DNA of 64,000 nucleotides from Serilophus lunatus (lineage: Eukaryota > Chordata > Aves > Passeriformes > Eurylaimidae): positions 833,286 to 897,285 of the forward strand of contig VXBA01005705.1 in the NCBI GenBank assembly GCA_013399895.1. The letters run 5' to 3'. The notes beneath the pieces are model-generated. The model had not been told where the DNA came from, made no database searches, and saw nothing but the letters and a program-made list of their open reading frames with translations. Numbering within the stretch: position 1 is the first letter of the stretch; each line of letters starts with the position of its first letter. Shown piece by piece: positions 12,701-22,859 of this stretch. The position numbers and the translations under genes were made by a program.

Positions 12701-15700
12701 GTGAGATTTATGCAGACAGAATAAGGGTAGTTCTGATTTTCAAAACTTGTTGCCTCTACTGAAAAGCAAGGTATATGAAACTTAGCCTTTCTAAGTTTCT
12801 CTTTATCCATTCCTATCAGTTCTACTGGAAAAGCCAACATCTCATACACCATCCCAGACACCATCACGAAATGGAAGGCCACTGCCTTCTGTGTGGAAGA
12901 GTTTGTTGGATTTGGTATGTCTGTGCCTGCCACTCTGACAGTCTTACAGCCTTTCTTTGTTGACTTGACGTTACCATACTCTATCGTCCGAGGAGAAGAT
13001 TTCCTGCTTAGAGCCAACATCTTCAACTACCTTGACCAGTGCATTAAGGTGTGTACTTCTTCCTACATTCTTAGACCTCACCCCACCTCCAAAGAAGCTG
13101 CAGCAAATGGTCAGTGCAGATGATTGGATCTGTCCCTGCTCTTGTTTGAGATACTGAACATTCTAGCTGATGACACTGATTACACTGATAACACCAGACA
13201 TAAACAGATAGTATCTTACCCCTCTTTAATAATAAAGCTTTATTTGCATATAGTACAAAACCTTCATCCCGTCACACTGCTACTTCTGTTCTCAGATTAA
13301 TGTTTTGCTGTCAGATTCCCTTGATTATCAAGCCAAACTCATCTCCACGGAAGATGATAGATGTGTATGTGCCAAACAAAGAAAGACCTATGTCTGGAAT
13401 ATTTTCCCCAAAGAAACTGGTAAGTGCTTTGAATCTTCTTGGTTTTCTGTTCTGTGATTCATACTAATCAATTTATATCTCACCTGAAAAGCCTTAATCC
13501 TTGTCCAACCTGGAGGATTTGGTTTCCCACAGATCTTTCCAGCTGTCTGGGCTAAAGAGCTTCTTTGCAACTGCAGTGTGTTTATCATTTCCATTTTTAG
13601 AGATCAGTTCTCTTCCTATTTGTGTCACGTACAGTAAATGACCATTCATTATGTTGCATAATATTATGTAATATTATTCATCAGATGACATTTCTTACTT
13701 TAGCCATCATTCTTCTAGAGGTCCAATTTTTTCCTTTTCTGCTACTATTTAAGGTAATGTAGTATTCAGCGTTACTGCAGAGACCAAGGATGATGAAGCT
13801 TGTGGAGACAAATCTCATAAGAACATCAGTATTGACTACAGGGACGCCCAGATCAAAACACTGTTGGTTGAGGTACTGCTGACAGCTTTTACTGTTTGCC
13901 CTTTTCATGATGAAACTAAAATGCAGCAGAAATACCAAGAGCAAGTAAAAGCTTTTCAGGTTCCCTAAAAAAGTCTTGATATGGCTCCACATTCATCTGT
14001 TGTCCTCTTCCATGAGGATCATTTGGTGTTGGTAAATGTATTGTCTCCCTCATACAGATGGAAATAAGCAACTCCATCTGATGGGAACTCCCTTTTAGTA
14101 GCAGCCACATAAAATATGAACTTGTAAACTGTTGCTTCAATTCACACAATGTAGGAGGATGGGGAAAGGAGTGGCTTTTCTATCACTGCATTTCTTCTGC
14201 ATGCTGTTCTCTCATTCATTGCATGTGTCTTTTTTCCACCTCCACAAAGCCTGAAGGCATCAGACGGGAAAAGACTCAAAACTCCCTAATCTGTACAGAA
14301 GGTAAGGGTCTCAGATACAGGGTTCACAGACACTACAACTTGTGAGCACCACCCTGACGCTGTTATACTGTTTACTATTGAGCAATGACAGTTACTGCAC
14401 AATTTGGTCTATTTTCCACAATTTTGGTTTTGCTGTGCCCCCTTCTCTCTTCATGTTCCTGGTTGACAGCTGTAAGTTTCAGTTCATTGCCATCTCATCT
14501 GTACAACTTTGTACTGTGCAATATGTATATTTCACTGCTATAACTAATTTCCCTATATAAATGACCACAATGCACTTAATATTTTTCTCCACAGATGACA
14601 CAGTCATTCAAGATATAGCTCTAGATCTACCTACAAATGTTTTGGAAGGATCAGCCAGAGCTTCCTTTTCTGTTGTTGGTAAGTATATTAATAATATAAA
14701 AATAAAGAAAATGTAAAAAACATAAAATGAAAGCTCTTTCGGGATTCAAAGTGTGAGTTTCCATTCCTTGTGTGGGAAACTTTTGAGAAAAGAGGCTGAT
14801 TCTCATCTTGTCCAGCAATTGGACATCCATGAAATGAAGTTTAAATATAAGGTACATTATTCTTCGCTATTCAGTTTAAGTTTATTGCATTTGAATGCTT
14901 TGCTATGAAGTAGCAGCATAGTTCTGAGTTATGACCTCAGTCAGACTTATGCCAGTATAGCTTTTCCCCCACATACACATCTGCAAATCAGAGATAGCAG
15001 TAGAGTCTTTTTAGTCTTTTCAGGACCTAGACTTTGTTACATGACTCCCTAGGCATAAAGTCTTTGCTTTGTAATGCTGATGATTTCAGATCATTCCAGA
15101 AATCCCTTGCTGGGTCTGTGCTACCTTTCCTAAAAATAACAACTCAGAAGTGGTCTATGATACATCTGCATAACCAATGTCTCTTTTCAGCATTAGTTAA
15201 TTCTGAAATAAATAGTTCAATGCAGCATAGCATCTCTGGCTGTTCTCTTTCATCCTCTGGAAACAGAAGTTTCTGAGACCTTTTTTCATTTCCAATAAGA
15301 AGTATCTGCTCAAAGTGGCACTAAAATAAGTAGTGCGTCTGTATGGGCAATTTAGACTAGGAAGGGATGCTTTGTTGACTGCAAAGCAGAACAGATCACT
15401 TGGTACTGACAGCATGCTTCATGCATGCTGGAAAGGCTTGCAACCCCATCTAGGCTCTTTGACTCTGCATATGGAATGGAAATTACTGTGGCCATGAGTT
15501 GTGCTAATCTCTCCCTTGCATCTCTTCTTCCCCAGGTGACATCATGGGCACCGCCATGCAGAATGTACACCAGCTTCTCCAGATGCCATTTGGCTGTGGG
15601 GAGCAGAACATGGTCCTGTTTGCACCCAACATCTATGTCCTGGACTATCTGAACAAGACAGGGCAGCTGAGTGAAGAGGTCAAATCCAAGGCCATTGGAT

Positions 15701-18700
15701 ACTTAGTGAGCGGTGAGAGTTTTGTGGTTCCCTTACAGTGTGTGCTGAAATTCCTAGTAAGGCCCAGCAAGCAGAAGCAGCAGCAGGGCTATCCTAGCAG
15801 ACACCACTGTTGTAGCACATCCCAGTGACCAAAGGGTTTGCCCTGATCAAGACATTTTTTATTTTTGCTTTATCCTCTTTGCTCGTTCCTCTTTGCTGAC
15901 ATTCAACTGCAATGTTTCCTTTAAGGTTTTATCCTTCAGTCCCCTTCTCCTTTTCCACTCAGGCACAAAATGCATCCTAATCACGTTCATTTAGTTTGAG
16001 CAGAGAGCTGATAGAGCTCTGCCTATTCTATGACTCAGTGTTTCTGCAGGACAAAATGTTCCATACTTCCATAGGATCCCTCAGGCTCCCCTATTACTTG
16101 GTAGATACACATTGCCTTTCCACTCTACCCCACCATGGTTTCAGGTGAGTATGTTACCAAACAAAATAGGATTTACACCTGAGAATACTTCCATTTCCAT
16201 GTTCTTGCAGGCTACCAGAAGCAGCTGTCATACAAACATCCTGATGGGTCCTACAGCATCTTTGCCACCAAAGATAAAGAAGGGAATACCTGGTGAGTGA
16301 CTGGAAGCAGAAATGGCTCAGAGATGAATTTGTATTCTATTCACATCATGCAGATAAGAGGCAACTTCACTAGCTAAATCAGATGTACAGAGCTGTCTAG
16401 CTGTCTAGGACTCAGATTTGGTAAATACTAAGAAAAATGTCTCTTCACACTCTGCCAGAAAGGGTGCACAAAGAGAAGTTGAACCCTAAAGACCCCTCTG
16501 CCTTTCTGATTTGCACTCCTGCTCTCTCCCAAGAAATTCTTTGCATTGCAATGCTCCGTAGACAGGATTAACCTCAAAGTGTGCTGGACACCCTTCTCAT
16601 GTCCCATGTAGCTACTACTCCTTTAACTGCTCTCTCACGGAGGAGCACACAAAGAAAAAGCAAGCTGCCAACATGCTGGAGGCAACTCTTCATGCTTATG
16701 ACTGGCACAAATAGGAGGATTGACTTCTGTTTCTCTTTCTAGTGTTCATCTCACAGCTTCATCATTCCCTTGCAGGCTTACTGGCTTTGTGTACAGATCG
16801 TTTGCACAAGCTAGTCGCTTCATCTATATTGATGGCAATGTCCAGTCTCAAACCCTGATGTGGCTGGCAAGGAAACAGAAGGCAGATGGCTGTTTCCAAA
16901 GTGTTGGAACACTCTTCAACAATGCCTTGAAGGTAGCAGAGGACTACTTCTTGGTCATGCACTTTTTTATTAAGAATATGCTCTCCCATTACTGCCAAAA
17001 AATATATTTCACTCATAATGCTTGTCCTGTTCCAAGGGCTAATTCTCTAGATCTTATGATGATTATTTTCAGGTCAGTTAGCTTTCCTACACTGTATTTT
17101 ACATCTTATGAGCACCTGAGACAGGAGTTACAGGACTGTAAGCTCGAAGGATTGATGTATATGATAGCAATGGGTTTCTCTTGATTTATTAGCTATTTAG
17201 GAGCCATGCAAATGCTCTCCTTCCATTTGGACTGCCTCCAGAACTAGCCACACTCTCACAGCTGGGATACAGCTATTCATATTTAAAGACTTCTCATTTG
17301 TGACATTCATTCATTATCCCTCTCTTCATATCCTTTTCAGGGAGGAGTAGATGATGAGCTGTCGCTTTCTGCCTACACCACCATTGCCATGCTAGAAGCG
17401 GGGCACTCCAGCTCGGTAAGAAGATCTCCAGCTCCTGGTATTCATCTGGAATTGGTCCCCAGTTATTTACTTGCTCCAGCATCTGCTACAATTGTCTAGG
17501 TAGTAAAGAGAAAAAAAAAGAAGGAGAGAGCTCCCAGGGTACATGACATTGCTCTGTATCTGCATTGGTTGCTGGGATGGAGAAGGTCCCCATCTCTGTA
17601 CCTCTTAAACCAAATTGTAAAACCTCAGTGGTATTAGATCTTCTACTTGAGAGGCCCAAAACATTTAGTAACACTTTTAGTTTCCAATAAAAATTTGGCA
17701 GCTAGTAACCCACACATGACAGGTAGCAACCCTCACACTATGGCATGGCCCAGTCAAGAAAGTAAGTTATTGCAGGTAAACCTATAAAAACAACAAATGG
17801 AAATAAAAGTTTTGTTGGAAAAGCAAAGGTCCATCAGTGCAAAAGCTGATCTCTTCTTTTCAAAAAGTTGCTAATACAAAGGACACTACAATGATCTTAG
17901 ACTTTAACATATGAGTTAGCCTCCAACTTGTTATATCCTTTCTGAGGACTTTCTTGATTAGTGCATTAGTGAGGACACAAGGTCAAACTACATATTTTTA
18001 CTGGATGTAAACCTAGTACAACCTCACAAAAAAGTCATTGCGATAGAGACTATTAGGCTAGATTTGTTCAAGAAAACAAACTTGACTATAGAAGTGCAGA
18101 GTGAAATATTGGCATGGAGGTGAGCAGAAGGAATTACCTGTGAAAGAAACAGAACAGTCTTCTGTTTATAGACCAAACTCTTCAAGAACATGATTGAAAA
18201 CTATTTGATTTGTGTGATGTTTCACATGAAATCCCTCCTTGAAAACTTCTATATTCTCTATCCCGAAGTCGTTATACAAGCTGAAGTCGCATTCTCATTG
18301 CTGTAATAGTGACAGGATGAAGCACAGGTTTAAAGAAAAAAAAAATTTTGACCAGGTGAAGACTACTGTCCTGAATTAGACCCATGTGTTTTTTTCATTT
18401 TTAAGTACCCTGTAATCCGAAATGCCTTTTTTTGTCTGGAGACTGCATCTGAGAAGAGTATCAGTGATGTTTACACTCAGGCACTCATGGCCTATGCTTT
18501 CTGCTTAGCTGGCAAGGCAGAGAAGTGCGAATCATTCCTTGAAGAGTTACAGAAATCGGCAAAAGAAGTTGGTGAGTTTCAGTCATTTGGGGAATTTGGG
18601 AACTGGAAAGAAGGAACAGATCTTACTGATGGTCTAACCCTGACAATATTGAGAATATGTGCACATGAACCATACTCCACAAATAACCTATGGAGTTAAT

Positions 18701-21700
18701 CTACAGTCCATCCTTTGGTCTGTAAAGTACCCTTGAGGAAGAGGCCAGGATGCACTAAGCCTCCAAGACAGCATAGAGTAGTGACATCTGTAATCAATCC
18801 TAGTTGTTTCTCAGCCTCGTTTTGCTTATTCAGATGGTTCACAGCACTGGGAACAAGAGGAGAGGTCTCCCTCAGAAGAATCTCCCTCCTTCCTTGACCA
18901 TGCCCCATCAGCTGAAGTTGAGATCACCAGTTATGTACTATTGGCATTGCTCTGCAAACCCAACCGGAATAAAGAGGATCTCACAAAGGCCTCAGGGATT
19001 GTGCAGTGGATCATCAGGCAGCAGAATGCCTATGGAGGTTTCTCTTCTACACAGGTGCCAAAACTACCTTTCGCTCCCCAGCCAGTCCTAGGAGTTGGGG
19101 CACTGTTTCAAGATTCCAGCAAGGCTTTGACTACCTGGACTTATTTCTGCTTTCTCTTGTCTCAAATATACAGAGACTAAAATACTTGCTCCCTACCCCC
19201 GCCCCCTCTTAATTATAGAAAGGTTAAAGCCATACAAGAGTAATTTGACTAGCAACAAATATAGATATTTGTGTCAGGGATGAGCCTAGGAAACACCAAG
19301 TTCCAGCTGTTATATGACCAAGAAGTTCTGTGTAGTTCCACAGAAAACATGGGCTTCACCCTATGAAAAACTCTACAAGCTTGCTCTAGTGCTCAGATTT
19401 TATATTCTGAGACCTTCACATTAGGAGAGGGATTTTTTTCACCCTAAAACATACATGACAGAATGAAGTGGCTCCTTTTGTATGGGAACCATGGGATTAT
19501 ACACAAATTCAGAATTTCTTTAGCCAGGATGAAGCTACTCTGAGTCATATGGGAACCCTGACTTTGATCTGCTCTGCACTGGTCATGCTTTGTAGCTTAT
19601 CATCTTTAATTATTTTCTTTTTCTTCAGGACACAGTCATTGCTCTTCAAGCCCTTGCTGCTTATGGTGAAGCTACCTACAACTCTGCTACACAAAATGGA
19701 GTCAAGATCACTTCCCAAAAGCCTTTTGAAAAGGTATTTAATGTCAACAATGAGAACAGGCTCCTGCTGCAACAGACTCCCCTTCCTGAGGTCCCTGGGA
19801 GCTACAGCCTAACAGTGAATGGCAGTGGATGCGTATTTATGCAAGTAAATGTCTGCTCTTCTCTTCATTGTGTCTCGCTTTCTGCATACAATGTAACCAC
19901 GGGTCTGATGATTTCCTAGCCAACTTCTATTTTTCCTAATTACTTGATTTCCCCACATCATTTAAACACTCTTTTACTCATCCCACATTTACATTCGTGT
20001 GGATTTATGGCATGGAAAAAGAATGTTTTCTAATCCTTATCTGGTTTCTTTCTGGGAGGCGATTCTGCACCTTCATTGTTAAAAAGCAAAAGTCTGATGT
20101 GTTCAGCATGGATCTAAGCAAGGATCTTCCACATAAAACTATGAGCAACATTTCCAGAAAAGCTGGGTTTAGAATATGAAGAAAAATCCTTGGCACACTT
20201 GAAAAAATGAGTTTTTTCCTCTTCCAGACAGCACTGAGATACAACATTCACCTTCCAGAGGGGGCCTTTGGATTTCTGCTTTCAGTACAGACATCAAACG
20301 CTTCCTGCTCACTGGATCGACCAGCAAAATTTGATATTGTCCTCATAAGCAGGTAATGTGCCATCAGCAAGCTGGCTCCACAGATGACAAGACATGCAGA
20401 GAACATTGCTGTGTGTTTTCAGTTCTGCTTATGAAGTTTAGAACCATGAGCTGATCAATATGTTGATGATATCAGCCTGTAAAACACAATATCCCAAAAG
20501 ACCCTGTGACGGTAACTGATGACGGTAGCATATACTTGGCCCCTTCGTGCTGGGGGCCCCACCAATGTCTCCCACTGGAGCCAGTCAGCAAGCACGTGTG
20601 ATTCACACCAGCCTCTCCATGCTGCATGAAGTCAAGAGCAGGGAGCTGAAGTTTGCTTCTCCAGGTACAGTCAACACTGACAGGGGCCTCTGTTGTTTCA
20701 GTTACACAGGAAAGCGCAGCAGCTCCAACATGCTCATTATTGATGTGAAGATGCTCTCTGGCTTTGTTCCTGTTAAATCTTCCCTGGATAAGGTAAATTA
20801 TAGGAACAAATTAAATTACTCTCTGCAGTGACAGAGGAGAAAACTGGTTGTGACAAAAACAGAGGTGCAGTTAAGAATCATTCAGCCACAAACCCTGTGA
20901 GGTGTTTGCATGGCTACACTGTCTTCATTACTGAGTGCAGAGAATGCCCTACAAGGGGTTTTGGACACACAGACACACTAAAAACTAGAAAACTAGAAAG
21001 GGTTCCAGCTCAAGACTAACCAGCAGGCAGCTGCAACTGGGGAGGAACTGGCCCAAGTAGGGAAAGGGTGAGAAACCTGTCAGACTAGCCCTGAAAAATA
21101 TATCACACTGGAGACAGGCAGTATTCCCCAAATGAATTGCGGTGATTTGTGCGTGTGAGAAGTGCTCCTACATCCATCTAAGTCAAGTTGTAGTTTTTCT
21201 CCATTCTTTACATCTATTTAGAAACATTTGGACTATAAAAATCAGCTACCAGCCCTTGATCCTTGATTAGGAGAGGAATGAATACCACAGTTATGCAGTG
21301 GTGAGGGCTGAGGTAGCACCTGGTTTTCAACGTTTTATGTTTCTCTCTATTTTCTTGTTTTAAAGCTCATTGACAGTCATACAGTGATGCAAGTAGAAAA
21401 CAAGAAAAATCACGTTCTCCTTTATCTGCAAAATGTAAGTTCTGGTCATTGTCTATTTGATTACCACAAAGAATGAAGACAGCATGTAATAGATACAACT
21501 ACAGTATGGATACACTCTGTAAGATGCATTTATCATGTTCTCTTCTTCATCAGTTTTCCTGTGTAATCACTAAGGTGCTTACATCTTCTCAAGCTGCATG
21601 TAACATCCCATCCTTCCAAACAGCTTCAAACTGACATCTGACATTTCTAGCAACTAGAAAACAAAGTTAATCAGAAAAAAGCACATAGAAATTAATCCAA

Positions 21701-22859
21701 ATTCTTTCTTCTTTTAGTCAAAAGCAGATGAACACCAAAAAAGAGGTTCCCTTATGTGTATGCCTCCTTAGTACGCTTCACATAAACCTCAGTCGTTCAA
21801 ATACGACAGGAAACACTGCATTCATTCTCTTCTGGAAAGATTTCCATTTCTTCTTTTATACTAGTTCACTACAAAATTTAACATGAATCATAATTTACAT
21901 AGTAAATGTAAAAGCAAATGTGCTCAAGGCCCTGTAGAACTAACAACAGAAACCGATATCCCAGTGATGTACATTGTAAATTGATTCCCAGTTTCTTTAT
22001 GGCACATAATGTTCATGTCTGAAATGAGAGGGATTGGAAAACTAGAGTTTATTTTCCTGGCCACTAGGAGATCATGGAGAATTCAACTCAATCCTTTTGG
22101 ACAACTTTTCCCCCTTCTGATGGGATGTATAATAAATTACAGGATCAGGAAATACAAGCAGGATAGCAAACCTATAACTCTTCAGCTCAGTTTCACTTCA
22201 GGCTCTTCAATCATTTTTCAGATAATGTCTGTCCCATAATTCGTATGTGACTTTAATGGGATTTGGAATATGCAATCTCTCAGTTACTACCCTTGTCTGC
22301 TCCACATGGTGTTGTACAAATAAAAAGACTAACGTGAGCTCTCTCCCTCCATTTGAAGATCTCACAGAGGAAAAGGAAAAAAATCACTTTCTCAGTTGAG
22401 CAGGACTTTTTAGTGACCCATCCCAAACCAGCTCCTGTGCAGATTTATGATTACTATGAAACAGGTAGGTCTTTGATTTCAACCAGCATGAAGTTTGGGG
22501 GAGGGACAGAAGAAATACTGTGTGCATTAAGGGAGACTCAGAACCAGCCCTGCTAGAACAAACACTCCTCTGAACTCCATCAGTATCTAAATCGAGGGCC
22601 AGGGGAGAGATTCATTTTACCTCAGTGAGTTTGGTCTCATGCCCAAGGTGGAAAGTTACAAAAATGCATGCACCAGATTGAAGGACATTTTGAGGATCTC
22701 CAGCTCAAGTGTGCATAATGTATATCCATCTTCAGGGAAAGGTGTAGGAAGTGATGTCCATGCTAACAGGAACATTTATTTCCTTCTTCTCCAGAAGAGT
22801 ATGCTGTTGCTCAGTATACATCACCTTGCAAAGAAGTTGTTGCAGAAATGGACTACTGA
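539..22859 (+). CDS. OVST: Ovostatin (ovomacroglobulin), exons 2-35, 5' partial
   Basis: Secreted alpha-2-macroglobulin-family protease inhibitor of egg white. A protease cuts the bait loop, the molecule collapses around it, and the thioester may bind it covalently. Thirty-four coding exons join in one open frame of 4306 bp, about 1434 residues plus the missing signal-peptide exon; chicken ovostatin is about 1470. Domains in order: MG1-MG5 (exons 2-14), MG6 with bait loop (15-18), MG7 (19-21), CUB part 1 (22-23), thioester domain (24-29), CUB part 2 (30), receptor-binding domain (31-35). Family marks are FVQTDKPIYKPGQ in exon 3, FFPETWIWDI in exon 18 and GCGEQN in exon 24 (Cys at about residue 940). 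Ovostatin rather than A2M is called because its wording follows chicken ovostatin closely (e.g. YGQPVEGKVQLSVCRD, DMGMKFFTNSK, VQIYDYYET). An ovostatin-like paralogue cannot be excluded. Unlike chicken ovostatin, the thioester Cys is present. A2M follows in the same orientation. Confidence 0.92.
1031..1187 (+). CDS. OVST: OVST exon 3 (MG1-MG2)
   Basis: 157 bp after a strong pyrimidine tract and CAG. Carries the family signature FVQTDKPIYKPGQ. Donor AGAG/GTGAAT splits the next codon after its first base. Confidence 0.94.
1963..1977. repeat. (AC)n microsatellite
   Basis: Short AC run in OVST intron 3. Confidence 0.85.
2481..2533 (+). CDS. OVST: OVST exon 4 (MG2)
   Basis: 53 bp encoding RFRVVALDFNFKPVQEK. 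Donor AAG/GTGAGT. Same size and phase as A2M exon 4. Confidence 0.93.
3388..3408 (+). CDS. OVST: OVST exon 5, 21-bp microexon (MG2)
   Basis: Seven codons, YPLISIE, between TTTCAG and GTAAGA. A2M has a 21-bp exon at the same place, and the next exon begins in phase 0 with DP, as expected. Confidence 0.9.
4472..4640 (+). CDS. OVST: OVST exon 6 (MG2)
   Basis: 169 bp. Encodes DPRGNRIFQWQN and ends FLVDEY plus the first base of the next codon. Contains sequon NKT. Confidence 0.94.
5184..5268 (+). CDS. OVST: OVST exon 7 (MG3)
   Basis: 85 bp. Begins in the VLPKFDV motif, ends VCG plus two bases. Donor GTAAGT. Confidence 0.93.
6038..6149 (+). CDS. OVST: OVST exon 8 (MG3)
   Basis: 112 bp, YTYGQPVEGKVQLSVCRD. 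This is 12 bp shorter than A2M exon 8 through in-frame loss in the Cys-rich loop. Donor AAT/GTATGA is weak at the last bases. Confidence 0.92.
6518..6632 (+). CDS. OVST: OVST exon 9 (MG3)
   Basis: 115 bp starting LGTDGCLSQVFSS; sequon NRT. Ends with the first base of a Gly codon. Confidence 0.93.
6836..6945 (+). CDS. OVST: OVST exon 10 (MG4)
   Basis: 110 bp ending HYRRGIPYFGQ, the MG4 entry conserved as YRPGIPLFGK in A2M. Donor CAG/GTAAGC. Confidence 0.93.
7282..7301. repeat. (AC)n microsatellite
   Basis: About ten AC units in OVST intron 10. Confidence 0.9.
7967..8125 (+). CDS. OVST: OVST exon 11 (MG4)
   Basis: 159 bp, IKLVDKGNSPISNEVIQLF; sequon NFT. Donor AAA/GTGAGT. One codon shorter than A2M exon 11. 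Confidence 0.93.
8382..8609 (+). CDS. OVST: OVST exon 12 (MG5)
   Basis: 228 bp, same length as A2M exon 12. Encodes HCHYEGWIEPSYPEATLSI and ends NFYYV. Donor GTG/GTGAGT. Confidence 0.93.
9133..9190 (+). CDS. OVST: OVST exon 13 (MG5)
   Basis: 58 bp, GMAKGKIVLTGEIKVNIQV. The A2M counterpart is 64 bp, a two-codon difference. Confidence 0.92.
9697..9842 (+). CDS. OVST: OVST exon 14 (MG5)
   Basis: 146 bp; sequon NGT; ends VEKCFKNK. Donor AAG/GTGAGA. Confidence 0.93.
10370..10519 (+). CDS. OVST: OVST exon 15 (MG6)
   Basis: 150 bp. Carries the MG6 core FCAVRAVDQSMLLLKPE. Donor ATG/GTAAGC. Confidence 0.94.
10690..10985 (-). repeat. CR1 LINE fragment, reverse-transcriptase part
   Basis: On the minus strand this reads through a degraded CR1 ORF2 segment resembling VPQGSVLDPILFNIFID...LSKFAGDTKL, the avian CR1 reverse-transcriptase motif block. 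It lies in OVST intron 15, antisense to the gene. Ends are approximate; frame breaks mean it cannot move. Confidence 0.8.
11066..11236 (+). CDS. OVST: OVST exon 16 (MG6, before bait)
   Basis: 171 bp, same as A2M exon 16. Encodes YSLHPLQDFQGYVFDG and ends YQFLR. Confidence 0.93.
11411..11446 (+). repeat. 14-bp tandem duplication in OVST intron 16
   Basis: GTCTCTGCATAGTT occurs twice back to back, followed by the start of a third copy. Confidence 0.9.
11548..11680 (+). CDS. OVST: OVST exon 17 (bait region)
   Basis: 133 bp. DMGMKFFTNSK leads into the bait loop, about 30 residues containing PVLCASETVRRQPYSLN with an Arg-Arg pair, Tyr and Leu, which suit proteases of several classes. The bait is expected to be the fastest-changing part of the family. 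Donor CAG/GTAACA. Confidence 0.92.
12261..12357 (+). CDS. OVST: OVST exon 18 (MG6, after bait)
   Basis: 97 bp. Charged AEVSREEHEKR stretch, then the family motif REFFPETWIWDI. Shorter by 30 bp than A2M exon 18. Confidence 0.93.
12820..13048 (+). CDS. OVST: OVST exon 19 (MG6-MG7)
   Basis: 229 bp, identical length in A2M. Motifs IPDTITKWKATAFC and PFFVDLTLPYSIVRGE. Donor AAG/GTGTGT. Confidence 0.94.
13296..13419 (+). CDS. OVST: OVST exon 20 (MG7)
   Basis: 124 bp, INVLLSDSLDYQAKLIS then CVCAKQRKTYVWNIFP. Ends with the first base of a Gly codon. Confidence 0.93.
13754..13872 (+). CDS. OVST: OVST exon 21 (MG7)
   Basis: 119 bp, NVVFSVTAETKDDEACGD. The acceptor reads TTTAAG/GTAATG, so the exon begins with a donor-like sequence, but only this start keeps the frame. 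Confidence 0.9.
14250..14301 (+). CDS. OVST: OVST exon 22 (CUB part 1)
   Basis: 52 bp, PEGIRREKTQNSLICTE; same size as A2M exon 22. Acceptor CACAAAG. Confidence 0.92.
14595..14678 (+). CDS. OVST: OVST exon 23 (CUB part 1)
   Basis: 84 bp, ALDLPTNVLEGSARASFSV. Same size as A2M exon 23 but only moderately similar to it. Confidence 0.93.
15536..15712 (+). CDS. OVST: OVST exon 24 (thioester exon)
   Basis: 177 bp. Contains MPFGCGEQNMVLF with the thioester Cys codon at 15595-15597 and Gln codon at 15604-15606. All residues needed to form the Cys-Gln thioester are present. About 94% identical to A2M exon 24 at the DNA level. Confidence 0.95.
16211..16292 (+). CDS. OVST: OVST exon 25 (thioester domain)
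   Basis: 82 bp, YQKQLSYKHPDGSYSIF. One codon shorter than A2M exon 25. Confidence 0.92.
16776..16932 (+). CDS. OVST: OVST exon 26 (thioester domain)
   Basis: 157 bp, LTGFVYRSFAQASRFIYID; ends GTLFNNALK. Donor AAG/GTAGCA is weak at positions +4 to +6, but frame and A2M homology support it. Confidence 0.92.
17341..17415 (+). CDS. OVST: OVST exon 27 (thioester domain)
   Basis: 75 bp, GGVDDELSLSAYTTIAMLE. Donor TCG/GTAAGA. Confidence 0.93.
18406..18571 (+). CDS. OVST: OVST exon 28 (thioester domain)
   Basis: 166 bp, YPVIRNAFFCLETASEKS and YTQALMAYAFCLAGK. Acceptor TTTTTAAG. Confidence 0.93.
18834..19054 (+). CDS. OVST: OVST exon 29 (thioester domain)
   Basis: 221 bp. Ser/Glu-rich loop (WEQEERSPSEESPSF), then AEVEITSYVLLALLCKP and QQNAYGGFSSTQ. 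Confidence 0.94.
19629..19844 (+). CDS. OVST: OVST exon 30 (CUB part 2)
   Basis: 216 bp, DTVIALQALAAYGEATYNS and ENRLLLQQTPLPEVPGSYS. Donor CAA/GTAAAT. Confidence 0.94.
20228..20352 (+). CDS. OVST: OVST exon 31 (receptor-binding domain)
   Basis: 125 bp, TALRYNIHLPEGAFGF; sequon NAS. Ends with two bases of a Ser codon. Confidence 0.93.
20702..20792 (+). CDS. OVST: OVST exon 32 (receptor-binding domain)
   Basis: 91 bp, YTGKRSSSNMLIIDVKMLSG then FVPVKSSLDK. This covers the helix that in human A2M carries the two LRP1-binding lysines; here the first Lys is kept and the second aligns with Asp. Confidence 0.93.
21366..21434 (+). CDS. OVST: OVST exon 33 (receptor-binding domain)
   Basis: 69 bp, LIDSHTVMQVENKKNH then VLLYLQN. 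Acceptor TTTTAAAG, donor AAT/GTAAGT. Confidence 0.92.
22359..22464 (+). CDS. OVST: OVST exon 34 (receptor-binding domain)
   Basis: 106 bp. Basic start ISQRKRKKITF, then HPKPAPVQIYDYYET, the family C-terminal motif. The acceptor TTTGAAG has a weak pyrimidine tract; the start is fixed by frame. Confidence 0.9.
22795..22859 (+). CDS. OVST: OVST exon 35, C-terminus and stop
   Basis: Encodes EEYAVAQYTSPCKEVVAEMD plus a final Tyr, then TGA at 22857-22859. Nine bases after the stop a donor ACAG/GTAAGT (22869) opens an intron within the 3'UTR, as in human A2M. The stop is too close to this junction to trigger nonsense-mediated decay. Confidence 0.92.

Noticed and set aside
539..22859. Calling the first gene A2M or A2ML1 instead of ovostatin
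   Set aside because: Its wording follows chicken ovostatin from exon 2 to exon 35, while the second gene carries the A2M-specific start and motifs.
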